DNA of 64,000 nt, from contig NZ_CP155449.1 in assembly GCF_040518285.1 (NCBI RefSeq), positions 1,860,001 to 1,924,000 on the forward strand, written 5' to 3'. The notes under the pieces were generated by a model. That model worked only from the letters and a program-made list of their open reading frames with translations, was not told where the DNA came from and ran no database searches. Shown here in pieces: positions 34,568-45,118 of this stretch. The translations under genes were made by a program, and so were the position numbers. Positions within the stretch are counted from its first letter, which is position 1. The number at the start of each line of letters is the position of its first letter. Source of the stretch: Knoellia sp. S7-12 (GTDB lineage Bacteria > Actinomycetota > Actinomycetes > Actinomycetales > Dermatophilaceae).

Positions 34568-36040
34568 ATGACGACGCGCTGGCTCTTCGGTGACCAGCTC
34601 GGCCCGCACTTCGTCGATGACCACCAGGGCCCCGTGCTCATGATTGAGTCCCGAGCGGTCTTCGCCCGCCGCCGGTTCCATCGTGCCAAGGCCCACCTCG
34701 TGCTGTCGGCCATGCGGCACCGGGCGGCCGAGCTGGGGGACCGGGTGAGCTATCACCGCGCCGACACCTACGGCGAGGTCGTGGGGACGCTCGACGACGT
34801 CGAGGTGGTCCACCCGACGTCGTATGCCGCGGTGGGCCTCGTCGAGCGGCTCGGCGTGCGCGTCCTGCCGCCGCGCGGATTTGCCACCAGCCGTGAGGAC
34901 TTCACCCCGTGGGTGGAGGGACGCGGTGGTCGTCGCCTGCTCATGGAGGACTTCTATCGCGAGGCGCGTCGACGGCATGGGGTGCTCATGGACGGCGCCG
35001 ACCCGGCCGGGGGCCAGTGGAACTTCGACCACGACAACCGCAAGCCTCCGCCCAAGGGCGCGAGCAGCCTTGGCGTGACCGCGCCGTGGTGGCCCGACGA
35101 GGACGAGATCGACGCTCAGGTGCGTGAGGACCTCGACCGGTGGGAGCGGGACGGCGAGGTGAGCTTCATCGGACGTGACCGGCCGCGGCGCTTTGCGGCC
35201 ACGCGGACCGAGGCGCTCGCCGCCCTCGACCACTTCGTCGAGCACCGGCTGCCCGACTTCGGTGCACACGAGGACGCGATCCTGGAAGGCGACCCGTGGA
35301 TGGCGCACAGCCTGCTCAGCGTGCCGCTCAACCTGGGGCTGCTCGACCCGCTCGAGGTTGTCGCGCGGGCCGAAGCGGCCTACCTCGCGGGGGATGCGCC
35401 GATCGCAAGCGTCGAGGGGTTCGTGCGCCAGGTGATCGGATGGCGCGACTACGTCTGGCACCTCTATTGGCACCAGGGTCAGGCCTACCGTCGCGGCAAC
35501 GCGCTCGCGGCGAGGCAACGGATGCCGCAGTGGTTTGCCGAGCTCGACTCCAAGGCCACCGATGCCCGGTGCCTGTCGCACACCCTCGACCAGGTTGCCG
35601 AGCACGGATGGGTCCACCACATCCCACGCCTCATGGTGCTGGGTTCCTTCGCGATGCAGCGCGGGTGGGCGCCGACCCAGGTGACCGACTGGTTTCACCG
35701 CGCCTTCGTGGACGGCTATGACTGGGTCATGGTTCCCAACATCGTCGGGATGTCGCAGCATGCGGACGGCGGCGTCATGGCCACCAAGCCCTATACCTCG
35801 GGCGGGGCCTACATCAACACGATGAGCGACCACTGCGGCCCGTGCCGGTTCAACCCCAAGGTGCGGGTGGGGGAGAACGCCTGCCCGTTCACGGCCGGCT
35901 ACTGGTGGTTCCTCGACCGAAACCGTGACCAGCTGTCCGGCAACCAGCGGATGTCACGCGCCGTCCAGGGCCTGGATCGGCTGAAGGACCTGGAGGCGCT
36001 CGTCGCGCAGGAGGAGGAGCGTGGCAACCGCGCACCCTGA
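34568..36040 (+). CDS. Iron-sulfur bacterial cryptochrome/photolyase (PhrB-like)
   Basis: 490 residues. N-terminus WLFGDQLGPHF matches the photolyase-related family of the FeS-BCP clade, which repairs (6-4) photoproducts with FAD, a ribolumazine antenna and a [4Fe-4S] cluster. Four Cys ligand candidates sit at residues 335, 423, 426 and 439. Their spacing (88, 3, 13) equals that of Agrobacterium PhrB (350, 438, 441, 454). The FAD-binding end CGPCRFNPKVRVGENACPF is well conserved. Light-driven DNA repair is the likely role. Confidence 0.9.
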   Translation: MTTRWLFGDQLGPHFVDDHQGPVLMIESRAVFARRRFHRAKAHLVLSAMRHRAAELGDRVSYHRADTYGEVVGTLDDVEVVHPTSYAAVGLVERLGVRVLPPRGFATSREDFTPWVEGRGGRRLLMEDFYREARRRHGVLMDGADPAGGQWNFDHDNRKPPPKGASSLGVTAPWWPDEDEIDAQVREDLDRWERDGEVSFIGRDRPRRFAATRTEALAALDHFVEHRLPDFGAHEDAILEGDPWMAHSLLSVPLNLGLLDPLEVVARAEAAYLAGDAPIASVEGFVRQVIGWRDYVWHLYWHQGQAYRRGNALAARQRMPQWFAELDSKATDARCLSHTLDQVAEHGWVHHIPRLMVLGSFAMQRGWAPTQVTDWFHRAFVDGYDWVMVPNIVGMSQHADGGVMATKPYTSGGAYINTMSDHCGPCRFNPKVRVGENACPFTAGYWWFLDRNRDQLSGNQRMSRAVQGLDRLKDLEALVAQEEERGNRAP

Positions 36041-36066
36041 GGCCGGCCCGGCCCTGGCGCCACGCC

Positions 36067-38181
36067 CTAGGGCGAGACGCGCAGCAGTTTTGCCCACACC
36101 TTCGGCAAGGTCCAGTTGGCTCGGCCCATCACTCCGACGAGAGCGGGCGCGAGCAGCCCACGCACGACCAGCGCGTCGATGGCGATGCCGATCGCCAACG
36201 TCGTGGCCAGGATCTTCACCTCGACGGCAGGCACGGTCGAGAGGGCGATGAATGCCAGGAACAGGATGAGCGCTGCCGAGGTGACCAGCCGCCCGGTGTG
36301 CGCGATGCCGTCGACGACGGCCCGGTCGGTGCCCTCGACGTCGCCCAGCTCGTCATAGGCCTCGCGGATGCGCGAAAGAATGAACACCTCGTAGTCCATC
36401 GAGAGGCCGAACAGGAAGGCGAAGGCGGCAATGGGCACCCAGGTCGTGATCACCCCGGTGGCGGGCTGCCCGAAGAGGAGCTCCGAGCCGAAGCCCCACT
36501 GCCAGATGAGCACGGTCACGCCGTATGCCGCCCCGATCGAGATCACGTTGAGCAGCAGCGCCTTGACCGGCAGCCAGAACGAGCGCAGCGCTCGGGCCAG
36601 CAGCAGGAAGGTCACGAGAACGACTGCGAGCACCACCCAGACGACGTTCCCGTAGACGGCCGAGACGAAGTCGGCGTCCTCGGCGGGGCTGCCACCAACC
36701 CGCGCGCCGGCCTCGGCAGCGGTCATGCGGACCTGATCGAGGGTGTCCCTGCCGTTCGCGCTGGCCGGGTCGTCGGCGAACCACACCTGCATCAGGGACT
36801 GGCCAGGTCCTGACCCGCTCGTGGTCCAGCCTTCGGTCGGTGCGGCGACGGCGGCGACGCCGTCCAGGCGCCGTAGGTCCTCGGCGAGAGGGCCTGCATC
36901 CGTGCTGGCGGTGAGGACTTCCACCGGGCGCAGCACTCCCGCGGGGACACCGGCGTCGATCGCAGCGGTCGCTGCTGTCGACGCCGGGGCGTCGGAGGCA
37001 AGTCCATCGAGCTGGGGGGAGCCGAGCGTCAACCCGGCCACCGGCGCGGCAAGGGCAAGCAGCAGGGCGGTGGAGCCGATGATCGTCAACCACCGACGTC
37101 GCAGCACGGCCCGCGCGACGCTCGCCCAGAAGCGCGAGCGACCACTCGAAGGGGTCTTGCGCGGCCATTGCAGCCGCGGCCCCAGAGCGCTGAGCAGAGC
37201 GGGCACCAACGTCACTGACGTCGCAACGCTGAGCAGCGGGATCAGCAGACCACCGAGGCCGATGCTGCGCAGGAACGGCAGGGGCACGACGATCAGCGCG
37301 GCGAGAGAGATCGCCACGGTGATGCCGCTGAAGAGCACTGACGTGCCCGCGGTCTGCATGGCCACCCGGACGGCGTCGTCGTTGTCCCGCCCGCGAGCGC
37401 GCTCCTCGCGCCAGCGGGTGACGACGAGCAGCGAGTAGTCGATGGCGACACCCAGGCCGATGAGGGCGACGAGATACTGCACCACGAAGGACACGTCGGT
37501 GACACCGGTCAGCCCGAGCAGTGCCAAGTAGGTCCCCAAGATCGAGACTGCCGCGACCAGGAGCGGTATGCCGGCCAGGAACGAGCCAAAAACGAGGACG
37601 AGGACGACCAGCGCACCAATCCCACCCAGCAGCACCTCGACGAGGACGCCACGATCACCCTCGCCGCCACCCTCGGCCAGCAGCAGGAATCCCGTCAGAT
37701 CAGTCTCCAGATCTGCGTCGGCCCCGTTCTGCGCCTGGGCATCGAACCCCGCGAGCACGCCTTCGATCTGCGGCTGAGCGGCGGCATACGGCTCGGGCCC
37801 GGGAGTCACGGGTGGGTACAGGATGGCCGCGGACACCTGTCCGTCAGCCGAAGTCAGCGCCTGCCCACCGGGTGCGCTGGCCGTGACGGTGCGCGTGCCG
37901 TCGACCGCCTCCTCGACGGATCGCGCAATCGCCACAGCCCCTGACTGCGCCTCATCGCCGCGAACGATGACGACGAGTGGGTCCGTCGTCCCGCCGCCGC
38001 CGCCGAACTCCTTTGCGATGTCGATGTTGGTCTCATAAGCGGGTTGGCCAGGGAGCGCGAACTCGTAGCTGAGTCGGTCCAGCGTGGTGGGTGCGAGCGC
38101 TCCGCCGGCGACCGCAACCACAAGCCATGTCAGTCCCACCACCATCCGGTGGCGAAGCACCCAGTCGGTGAACGTGCGCAT
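36067..38181 (-). CDS. MMPL/RND-family membrane transporter
   Basis: 704 residues, starting MRTFTDWVLRHRMVVG. Two blocks of six spans separated by two large extracytoplasmic loops; loop 1 has FGGGGGTTDPLVVIV; the motifs IDYSLLVVTRWREE and MDYEVFILSRIREAYD carry the Asp-Tyr pairs of the proton relay. Related proteins export lipids or drugs in actinobacteria. No TetR gene adjoins. The stop lies 26 bases from the end of the photolyase gene. Confidence 0.92.
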   Translation of the reverse strand: MRTFTDWVLRHRMVVGLTWLVVAVAGGALAPTTLDRLSYEFALPGQPAYETNIDIAKEFGGGGGTTDPLVVIVRGDEAQSGAVAIARSVEEAVDGTRTVTASAPGGQALTSADGQVSAAILYPPVTPGPEPYAAAQPQIEGVLAGFDAQAQNGADADLETDLTGFLLLAEGGGEGDRGVLVEVLLGGIGALVVLVLVFGSFLAGIPLLVAAVSILGTYLALLGLTGVTDVSFVVQYLVALIGLGVAIDYSLLVVTRWREERARGRDNDDAVRVAMQTAGTSVLFSGITVAISLAALIVVPLPFLRSIGLGGLLIPLLSVATSVTLVPALLSALGPRLQWPRKTPSSGRSRFWASVARAVLRRRWLTIIGSTALLLALAAPVAGLTLGSPQLDGLASDAPASTAATAAIDAGVPAGVLRPVEVLTASTDAGPLAEDLRRLDGVAAVAAPTEGWTTSGSGPGQSLMQVWFADDPASANGRDTLDQVRMTAAEAGARVGGSPAEDADFVSAVYGNVVWVVLAVVLVTFLLLARALRSFWLPVKALLLNVISIGAAYGVTVLIWQWGFGSELLFGQPATGVITTWVPIAAFAFLFGLSMDYEVFILSRIREAYDELGDVEGTDRAVVDGIAHTGRLVTSAALILFLAFIALSTVPAVEVKILATTLAIGIAIDALVVRGLLAPALVGVMGRANWTLPKVWAKLLRVSP

Positions 38182-38240
38182 CGTGACCCTTCATCGAGTA
38201 CTAAGGAGGCGCCTATGGGACGCACCGGGATGCGTGGGGC

Positions 38241-38765
38241 CTAGTGCTGCTGGATGGGGCCGGGGATCGGCAGCCCGAACGCCTCGCGCAGGAAGGAAGC
38301 CTGTCCCTGCGACTCAAGGGCATTGGCGGTCTTGCCGACCGAGCGCCCTGCTGGCCAGACGTGGACACCCATCAGCAGGAGGGACACGAGCGCGCCCACT
38401 GCATATGTCCACACCCCGCCATCGATGACGAACGCTGCAGCGAGCGAAGCAATGGCGACGGCCTCGATGAGGGCGAACCTCAGGATCATTGAGCTCTGCC
38501 AACGGGTGCGCGCCGCCGTCGCGGCGTCCGGGTCGCTCATGGACGGATCAAGCGGTTGGGGCCGGTAGCCAATCGCTTCCACAACGAAGTGAATGACGAT
38601 GCCAGCACCGAACTGGGCGAGTGGAACCCACAACGGGGGAGTCGCCTCAGTGCCGAGGACGAAGAAGAGTGCCATGCCCATGAAGACCAGTGCGCCCATG
38701 AGGGTGCCGCTCAGGATGCGCGCGGACAGAGCGAACGGCGCGGCCGCGGCGGGAGATGTCGTCAT
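38241..38765 (-). CDS. Conserved hypothetical membrane protein
   Basis: 174 residues, 4 predicted spans (LMGALVFMGMALFFVLG, LWVPLAQFGAGIVIHFV, LRFALIEAVAIASLAAAFV, TYAVGALVSLLLMGVHVW). A soluble loop lies between spans 2 and 3 and the C-terminus is Pro/Gln-rich. No family recognised. Minus strand, next to the MMPL gene (59-base gap), and divergent from the NfeD-like gene across 188 bases that should hold both promoters. Confidence 0.7.
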   Translation of the reverse strand: MTTSPAAAAPFALSARILSGTLMGALVFMGMALFFVLGTEATPPLWVPLAQFGAGIVIHFVVEAIGYRPQPLDPSMSDPDAATAARTRWQSSMILRFALIEAVAIASLAAAFVIDGGVWTYAVGALVSLLLMGVHVWPAGRSVGKTANALESQGQASFLREAFGLPIPGPIQQH

Positions 38766-38953
38766 GTCGTGAGAGTAGCGGGGGTCGTGGCAGCGTCGGT
38801 GACGAGGAACCGGGATGCCCGCCGGTCGTGGATCTCGCGGATCCGCACCGGGTTGTCAGGGGTCTTCGAAGGCGTGATCGTTGCCCGGCCGCTCGTCGGC
38901 GTCGGCAGCCATTTGGCCTGGCCGCCCTAACCCGACGCTTTCGGCACCCTAGG

Positions 38954-39451
38954 ATGCGACTCATGGTTGCGCTTCTCGTCATCGGTGGCATCGGAATTCT
39001 CCTGCTGCTGGTCTCGCTCGTCGTGGGGGACGTTCTCGACGGTGCGTTGGAGTTCGGCGGGGACCTCATCTCGGGGTCGGCGCTCGCGGCGTTCATCGGC
39101 GCCTTCGGCTTCGGTGGGGCGCTGGCGCTCGAGGCCTCCGGCTCGATGGGGATCGCGATCGCCAGCGGCGTCGTCGCGGGGCTCGTGCTCGGCGCGGGCG
39201 CGGGGTGGGCGTCGTCGCAGCTTCAAAAGGGCGGCGACGAGGCCAACGTGCGTTCTGCGGACCTCGCAGGTCGTGACGCGACCGTCGTCGGAGCGATACC
39301 CGAGGACGGCTACGGCCAGATCTCGATCGTCGCCTCGGGCCACATCACCCAGCTCAACGCACGCTGCCCCGGGGGCCTGGCGGCCGGCACGCCGGTCACC
39401 ATCACCAGCGTGCTCTCGCCCACCTCGGTGAGCGTCGCTCCCCGCGCCTGA
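38954..39451 (+). CDS. NfeD-like membrane protein
   Basis: About 165 residues from ATG 38954 (or 38963). One or two N-terminal spans (LLVIGGIGILLLLVSLVVG and a second at IAIASGVVAGLVLGAGAGWA), then a C-terminal beta-rich OB-like domain (GRDATVVGAIPEDGYGQISI ... GTPVTITSV) typical of NfeD. NfeD partners the flotillin gene that follows 39 bases later. Together they organise membrane microdomains. Confidence 0.85.
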   Translation: MRLMVALLVIGGIGILLLLVSLVVGDVLDGALEFGGDLISGSALAAFIGAFGFGGALALEASGSMGIAIASGVVAGLVLGAGAGWASSQLQKGGDEANVRSADLAGRDATVVGAIPEDGYGQISIVASGHITQLNARCPGGLAAGTPVTITSVLSPTSVSVAPRA

Positions 39452-39490
39452 CTTTGACCACTTCCTGCTGACAGCAAAGGACCACCCACC

Positions 39491-41041
39491 ATGTTCGGCC
39501 TGTCTTCCACGCTCTTCGCTGTCCTGGGCCTCGTAGCCCTCGTGGTGCTGCTCGGGCTCCTCGTCACGACCCGCTACAAGGTCGCCGGACCCAACGAGGC
39601 CTTCCTTGTCACCGGCCGCAAGGGCAAGGAGGTCAAGAACCTCGAGACCGGGGTGGTGTCCACCGACCTGTCCGGGCAGAAGGTCGTCATGGGTGGCGGT
39701 GTCTTCGTCCTGCCCTTCGTGCAGAAGTCGCACACCCTCGACCTGTCGTCGCGACGGATCTCGGTCCAGATCCGCGGTGCCGTCTCTGGGCAGGGCATCA
39801 AGCTCAACCTCGACGGTGTCGCGATCGTCAAGGTCGGCGGCAACGAGGACTCCATCCGTGCCGCCGCGCAACGCTTCCTCAGCCAGCAGGCCGAGATCGA
39901 GACGTTCACCCAGGAGACCCTCGCCGGCGCCCTGCGCTCGATCGTCGGGTCCCTCTCGGTCGAGCAGATCATCCGCGACCGGGCCGCCTTCGCGCAGCGG
40001 GTTGCCGACGAGTCCGAGACCTCGCTCACCGGCCAGGGACTGGTCCTGGACACCTTCCAGATCCAGGACATCACCGACGACGGCTCCTACCTCGCCGACC
40101 TCGGCCGGCCCGAGGCGGCCAAGATCGGTCAGCTCGCCGCCATCGCGGAGGCCAATGCCCGCCAAGCCGCTGAGCAGGCCCGGATCACCGCCGAGCAGGA
40201 GATCGCGGTCACGCAGCGACTGCTGGCACTCAAGACTGCCGAGATCAAGGCTGAGACCGACGCCGCGAGCGCGACTGCCGCCGCGGCCGGGCCGCTGGCC
40301 CAGGCTGATCGTGACCAGGCGATCCTCGCCGAGCAGGAGAAGGTGGCAGTGCGCCAGGCGGCCCTCAAGGAGCGTCAGCTCGACACCGAGGTGCGCAAAC
40401 CGGCTGACGCCGAGCGCTACCGCGTCGAGACCGAGGCCAACGGTCGACGGACCTCCGAGATCCTCGAGGCCGAGGCCCGCAAGGCGTCCTCGATCGCAGC
40501 GGCAGAGGCTGAGGCCGAGAAGGCGCGCCTGACCGGTGAGGGTGAGAAGTCGCGCCGTTCGGCGCTCGCCGAGGCCGAGGCCATCGAGGGTGCCAACCGT
40601 GGTGCTGCCGAGAAGTCGCGGCGTATCGCCGAAGCCGATGCGGTGCGGGCCGAGGGTGAGGCCAGCGCCGCCGCTACTTTGGCTGCTGGGGAGGCCGAGG
40701 CGATCGCGATGACCAAGAAGGCCGACGCCTTCGCTCGATACAACGAGGCCGCTGTGCTCCAGATGCTCGTCGAGGTGCTGCCCGCAGTGGCCCACGAGGT
40801 GGCGGCTCCGATGGCGGCGATCGACAGGCTCACGGTCATCTCCACCGACGGCGCTGGCCAGCTCCCGCGTCAGGTGACTGACAACATCGTCCAGACCATG
40901 GCCCTGCTCAAGGACACCACCGGTCTCGACTTCGAGTCACTCATCAAGAAGTATGCCGGCCAGCAGGACGAGGTCGTCCCGGCCGGCTCGGTCCCGTCCC
41001 CCCAGCCCACGGCCGTGGGCGCCACCCAGCTCGACCAGTAG
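39491..41041 (+). CDS. Flotillin-family (SPFH) protein
   Basis: 516 residues. N-terminal membrane anchor ([18 protein letters not shown]), SPFH/band 7 domain ([17 protein letters not shown]...[11 protein letters not shown]), then a long Ala/Glu coiled coil ([18 protein letters not shown]) as in FloT. Scaffolds functional membrane microdomains. Downstream partner of the NfeD-like gene. ATG follows AAAGGA weakly (39477-39482). Confidence 0.92.
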   Translation: MFGLSSTLFAVLGLVALVVLLGLLVTTRYKVAGPNEAFLVTGRKGKEVKNLETGVVSTDLSGQKVVMGGGVFVLPFVQKSHTLDLSSRRISVQIRGAVSGQGIKLNLDGVAIVKVGGNEDSIRAAAQRFLSQQAEIETFTQETLAGALRSIVGSLSVEQIIRDRAAFAQRVADESETSLTGQGLVLDTFQIQDITDDGSYLADLGRPEAAKIGQLAAIAEANARQAAEQARITAEQEIAVTQRLLALKTAEIKAETDAASATAAAAGPLAQADRDQAILAEQEKVAVRQAALKERQLDTEVRKPADAERYRVETEANGRRTSEILEAEARKASSIAAAEAEAEKARLTGEGEKSRRSALAEAEAIEGANRGAAEKSRRIAEADAVRAEGEASAAATLAAGEAEAIAMTKKADAFARYNEAAVLQMLVEVLPAVAHEVAAPMAAIDRLTVISTDGAGQLPRQVTDNIVQTMALLKDTTGLDFESLIKKYAGQQDEVVPAGSVPSPQPTAVGATQLDQ

Positions 41042-41103
41042 CCCGCTGGTCGGACGCCGGACATGGCAAGGGCGCTCCTCACGGCCGTGGGAGACTCGGT
41101 GCC

Positions 41104-42327
41104 ATGCTCCGTTGGTTGACCGCAGGCGAGTCTCACGGCCCTGCCCTCCTTGCCACGATCGAAGGCCTACCCGCTGGAGTCGAGGTGACTCGCAAGGACC
41201 TCGCTGACGCTCTGGCCCGGCGCCGCCTCGGCTACGGCCGCGGTGCCCGGATGAAGTTCGAGCAGGACGAGGTCGAGTTCCTTGGCGGGGTTCGCCACGG
41301 CCTGACGATGGGTTCGCCGGTCGCGATCCGCATCGGCAACACCGAATGGCCCAAGTGGGAGACGGTCATGTCGGCCGACCCGGTGTCCGACGAGGCCTAT
41401 GCCGCGTCCGACGACGTCAACGCCGAGAAGGAGATCGCCCGCAACCGACCACTGACGCGTCCCCGCCCGGGTCACGCAGACCTCGTCGGCATGCAGAAGT
41501 ACGGCTTCGATGACGCCCGTCCCGTGCTCGAGCGTGCCTCGGCCCGCGAGACCGCCGCCCGAGTCGCTCTGGGTGAGGTCGCCGCGCGCTTCCTGGAGCA
41601 GGCTTACGGCATCCGTCTGGTCTCTCACACCGTGTCGATGGGGCCTGCCGGCGTTGCCGAGGACGCAGCGCTGCCGACCCCCGACCAGGTCGCCGAGATC
41701 GACGCCGACCCCGTCCGCACGCTCGACGCTGCCGGTTCGGCAGCCATGGTCGCTGAGGTGGAAGCCGCCAAGAAGGACGGCGACACCCTCGGTGGCGTCG
41801 TCGAGGTCCTCGCCTACGGTCTGCCCCCGGGCCTGGGATCGCACGTTCACTGGGACCGTCGCCTCGACGCACGGCTCGCCGGTGCGCTCATGAGCATTCA
41901 GGCGATCAAGGGCGTCGAGGTCGGGGACGGTTTCCGCACGGCTGCGCGCCGCGGTTCGGCCGCTCACGACGAGATGGAGCGCGACGCCTCCGGGACGATC
42001 CAGCGCCGCACTGGGCGAGCCGGCGGCACCGAAGGCGGGATGTCGACTGGCGACGTGCTCCGCGTGCGGGCCGCGATGAAGCCGATCTCCACCGTCCCTC
42101 GAGCCCTCGACACGATCGACACCACGGGCGAGGCCGAGGCCAAGGCGATCCACCAGCGCTCCGACGTCTCTGCGGTCCCGGCCGCTGGGGTTGTCGCAGA
42201 GGCCATGGTCGCGCTCGTGCTCGCGGAGGCCTGCGTTGAGAAGTTCGGTGGGGACTCGGTCGAGGAGACGCGACGCAACCATGCGGCATACCTTGCGGCC
42301 ATCCCCGAGACAATGCGCTCGTGGTGA
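41104..42327 (+). CDS. aroC: Chorismate synthase
   Basis: 407 residues. Starts [25 protein letters not shown], with the signatures [11 protein letters not shown] (FMN/EPSP binding) and [16 protein letters not shown]. Converts EPSP to chorismate. First of aroC-aroK-aroB, all overlapping by 4 bases or so. Confidence 0.98.
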   Translation: MLRWLTAGESHGPALLATIEGLPAGVEVTRKDLADALARRRLGYGRGARMKFEQDEVEFLGGVRHGLTMGSPVAIRIGNTEWPKWETVMSADPVSDEAYAASDDVNAEKEIARNRPLTRPRPGHADLVGMQKYGFDDARPVLERASARETAARVALGEVAARFLEQAYGIRLVSHTVSMGPAGVAEDAALPTPDQVAEIDADPVRTLDAAGSAAMVAEVEAAKKDGDTLGGVVEVLAYGLPPGLGSHVHWDRRLDARLAGALMSIQAIKGVEVGDGFRTAARRGSAAHDEMERDASGTIQRRTGRAGGTEGGMSTGDVLRVRAAMKPISTVPRALDTIDTTGEAEAKAIHQRSDVSAVPAAGVVAEAMVALVLAEACVEKFGGDSVEETRRNHAAYLAAIPETMRSW

Positions 42328-42848
42328 CCCGACGAGAGGGCAGTCCGACCGTCATCTTGATCGGACCGCCCGGTGCGGGCAAGACGACGATCGGCGAGGC
42401 GCTCGCCGCTGAGCTCGACGTGCCCTTTCACGACACCGACGCCGCCATCGAGGCGGACCAGGGCTGCTCGATCTCCGACATCTTTGTCCTCGAGGGTGAG
42501 GCGGCGTTCCGGGCGCTCGAGCGCGCCGAGGTCGCCCGATCCGCGTCGGTGGAGCGGGGCGTTGTGGCCCTCGGCGGGGGAGCGCCGATGGACACCGAGA
42601 CCCAGAGGGTTCTTGCGGACCAGGTGGTTGTCTTTCTCGATGTCACCATCGCGGACGCGGCCAAACGCGTCGGCTTCGACGGGAGCCGTCCGCTGCTCGC
42701 CATCAACCCACGGGCATCCTGGACCAAGCTGATGAACGAACGACGCCCCACCTATGACCAGGTCGCCACGCACCATGTCGACACGGCCGGGCGCCCGGTC
42801 TCCGACATCGTGAGTGAGATCGCCGAGCACCTGCGGTCACAGCGATGA
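42324..42848 (+). CDS. aroK: Shikimate kinase
   Basis: About 174 residues from GTG 42324, which overlaps aroC; GTG 42321 is equally placed. P-loop [17 protein letters not shown], shikimate-binding [11 protein letters not shown] and [11 protein letters not shown], lid Arg in GSRPLLA. Phosphorylates shikimate. ATGA overlap with aroB. Confidence 0.95.
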   Translation: MTRREGSPTVILIGPPGAGKTTIGEALAAELDVPFHDTDAAIEADQGCSISDIFVLEGEAAFRALERAEVARSASVERGVVALGGGAPMDTETQRVLADQVVVFLDVTIADAAKRVGFDGSRPLLAINPRASWTKLMNERRPTYDQVATHHVDTAGRPVSDIVSEIAEHLRSQR

Positions 42849-43909
42849 GCGTCGTCTCAGTCGGTGGCGACTACGACGTCGTCATCGAGGCCGGCTGCTC
42901 CACGCGGGTCGCCGATGTCATCGGTGACGGCGTACAACGGGCCCTTGTCGTGCACCCGGACTCCATGCGCCCGCTGGGCGAGAAGGTCACAGCGTCCCTG
43001 CGGGACAGGGACATTGACGCGTATGCCGTGGGCGTGCCTGACGCAGAGGACGCCAAGACCGCTGTGGTCGCGGCCGACCTCTGGGCGCTGCTGGGTCGGC
43101 ACGGATTCACCCGGACCGACGTCGTCGTCGGTGTCGGGGGAGGGACGGTCACCGACCTCGCCGGGTTCGTCGCCGCGACCTGGTTGCGCGGGGTCCCGGT
43201 CGTGCAGGTGCCGACGACGCTGCTCGGCATGGTCGATGCCGCGGTCGGTGGCAAGACGGGCATCAACACGGCAGAGGGCAAGAACCTCGTCGGGTCGTTC
43301 CACCTACCGCGTGCGGTGCTCTGCGACCTCGACGTCCTGCGGACCCTGCCGCGTGAGGACTACGTCGCCGGGCTCGCCGAGATCATCAAGGCCGGCTTCA
43401 TCGTCGATCCCGTCATTCTCGACCTCATCGCCGGCGATCCTGACGCGGCCACACGACCCGACGGGCCGCACACTCTTGAACTCATCGAGCGGGCCATCCA
43501 GGTCAAGGCCGACGTCGTCAGCCAAGACCTCAAGGAGTCCTCGCTGCGCGAGATCCTCAACTACGGGCACACCTTCGGGCATGCCATCGAGCACGTTGAG
43601 CACTACCGTCGCCGTCACGGTGAGGCGGTCGCGATCGGCATGGTCTTCGCCGCCGAGTTGGCTTGCGCGGCAGGTGTGCTCACGCGTGGCGTCGTGGACC
43701 ATCACCGCTCCGCCCTGGAGTCGGTCGGGCTTCCGACGACCTATGAGTCGGGGAAATGGGCCGAGCTTGAGACGGCGATGCGCCGCGACAAGAAGACCCG
43801 AGGCTCACTCCTGCGGTTCGTCGTCCTCGAGGACGTCGCCAAGCCCGTCAGGCTGGAAGGTCCCACTGAGGACCAGTTGCGCACGGCATACGCCGCCGTC
43901 TCTGGGTGA
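42845..43909 (+). CDS. aroB: 3-dehydroquinate synthase
   Basis: 354 residues. NAD and zinc enzyme of the shikimate pathway: VGVGGGTVTDLAGFVAATW, PTTLLGMVDAAVGGKTGIN, LNYGHTFGHAIEHV with metal-binding His residues. The stop is the last recognisable housekeeping codon on this side. In many Micrococcales efp and nusB follow nearby; here accessory DNA follows instead. Confidence 0.97.
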   Translation: MSVVSVGGDYDVVIEAGCSTRVADVIGDGVQRALVVHPDSMRPLGEKVTASLRDRDIDAYAVGVPDAEDAKTAVVAADLWALLGRHGFTRTDVVVGVGGGTVTDLAGFVAATWLRGVPVVQVPTTLLGMVDAAVGGKTGINTAEGKNLVGSFHLPRAVLCDLDVLRTLPREDYVAGLAEIIKAGFIVDPVILDLIAGDPDAATRPDGPHTLELIERAIQVKADVVSQDLKESSLREILNYGHTFGHAIEHVEHYRRRHGEAVAIGMVFAAELACAAGVLTRGVVDHHRSALESVGLPTTYESGKWAELETAMRRDKKTRGSLLRFVVLEDVAKPVRLEGPTEDQLRTAYAAVSG

Positions 43910-44364
43910 CCGCCGACCTGCTGCCAGTTGAAGGATCCGAACGCCGGGGACAACTAGATCCCCATCGGCCGAGACCCATATCCATGCGTGAGTCGCGGCG
44001 AAGCGCCAGACCACGCAGCCGTCGGCGGCGACTGTGTGGTCCGCGTCCTTTCGCCCACAGTGAGCGCCCCGTTTCCGCCCACTTAGCCCGGTGCTCTTCG
44101 CCCACTCAACCTGCCCGGCTTCGACCGTTGGGGAAGGCCGGCCGCCTATGCGCGGAGGCCATCTCGGCGCCCGATCTGGCTACATTCGAGCGAACCCATT
44201 ACCACCGCCCTGCCGATCCGAACTCGTCGGAAAGCACAAGATGGGAGGTCCGAGTGGCCGTTGGAGCGTGGCGTCTCTTGACGCCCGAATCGTGGTCGGC
44301 GGCCTACTCATCACAGCGTCAATTCCGCGCCGCGCCACCCGTCCGCCACCGACCGCGCCACCAC
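43910..44364 (+). other. Gene-poor junction between aroB and the accessory island
   Basis: 455 bases without a convincing gene. An open frame at 43906-44595 has no codon pattern I trust. The heptamer CGCCCAC occurs three times between about 44052 and 44104 (at TTCGCCCACA, TCCGCCCACT and TTCGCCCACT), a pattern that could be an insertion-sequence end or a protein-binding site. This is where the insertion into core genome seems to begin. Confidence 0.4.
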
Positions 44365-44898
44365 TCACGACTTGACCATGAGGCTCGCGAAAACGGTGAC
44401 GCAAGCTTCGAGCTGATCCAAGTGCAGACAACACCAGGCTTCCTCGGCAGTTGTCTCGTCGGCGTACCGACCGTCAAAGCCGCGCGGCTTGATCGCGTGC
44501 ATCTGAACCACAAAACGCTCGCACCAGGATTCTTCGAAACGACTCAACCGATCCGTTCCTCGGGCCCCCTCGAGCCGTGTCCAAAGCGTTGGTAAGGAGT
44601 GCTCTCGATGTCTTGGTTCGGCGTGGTGGGTCGCCAGGCCCACCTTGATCGCCACCTCGCACACGTGGTGAGCTAAGAAGAGAAGCGGACGTGTCACCTC
44701 GTACCCGGCGTTTGAGGCCTCCGACGGTGTGCGCGCGCGCTCCACCAGTTGGGCGAAGGCCAAGAACTGTTGGTCCAGGATCTGCCGCCACCTCTCCGCA
44801 TCTCCGTAGGCCGTGAGGTCTAGGCAATGACCACCGCCGGGGTGGTCGCTGGTGTCGTGAGGGTAGGCGAGCGGCTGGTCGAGATCGGGCAGCGTCAT
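44365..44898 (-). CDS. HEPN-like hypothetical protein
   Basis: 177 residues from ATG 44898; a TTG at 44940 would add 14. All-helical, with a stretch PLLFLAHHVCEVAIKVGLA and REHSLPTLWTRLEGA that resembles HEPN-fold proteins of mobile islands (a helix with His/Glu, then HSL before a second helix). No complete RX4-6H motif is obvious, so RNase activity is doubtful. The C-terminal region is Cys- and Trp-rich. Alone on the minus strand, it is divergent from the ABC-3C cassette. Confidence 0.55.
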   Translation of the reverse strand: MTLPDLDQPLAYPHDTSDHPGGGHCLDLTAYGDAERWRQILDQQFLAFAQLVERARTPSEASNAGYEVTRPLLFLAHHVCEVAIKVGLATHHAEPRHREHSLPTLWTRLEGARGTDRLSRFEESWCERFVVQMHAIKPRGFDGRYADETTAEEAWCCLHLDQLEACVTVFASLMVKS

Positions 44899-45118
44899 GG
44901 CCACGATGGTGACAGGCTGCGAGCGGAAGCCGTCTACCAAGGAGCAAGACCTCCTGGGTCCGCCCTCCGCAACTCGTCCCCACGCCTACTTCGGGCGGGT
45001 CCGCCATCGGACAACGGGTGACATCCCAACAGATCTGAAGCGCTCGGGGAGCCGCAGCAGTGCGAGTAGGAGGGATCAAGTACGGTGACGACAGTCGGGA
45101 TCTACTAGAGGGGTGTGC

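Noticed and set aside
36063..36074. The palindrome CGCCCTAGGGCG as a terminator between the photolyase and MMPL genes
   Set aside because: Twelve bases with no loop and no T-run; it cannot form a hairpin terminator as it stands.
43906..44595. A 229-codon plus-strand open frame after aroB
   Set aside because: It has Arg/Ser/Pro-rich shadow-like composition, overlaps a more plausible minus-strand gene and has no domain.
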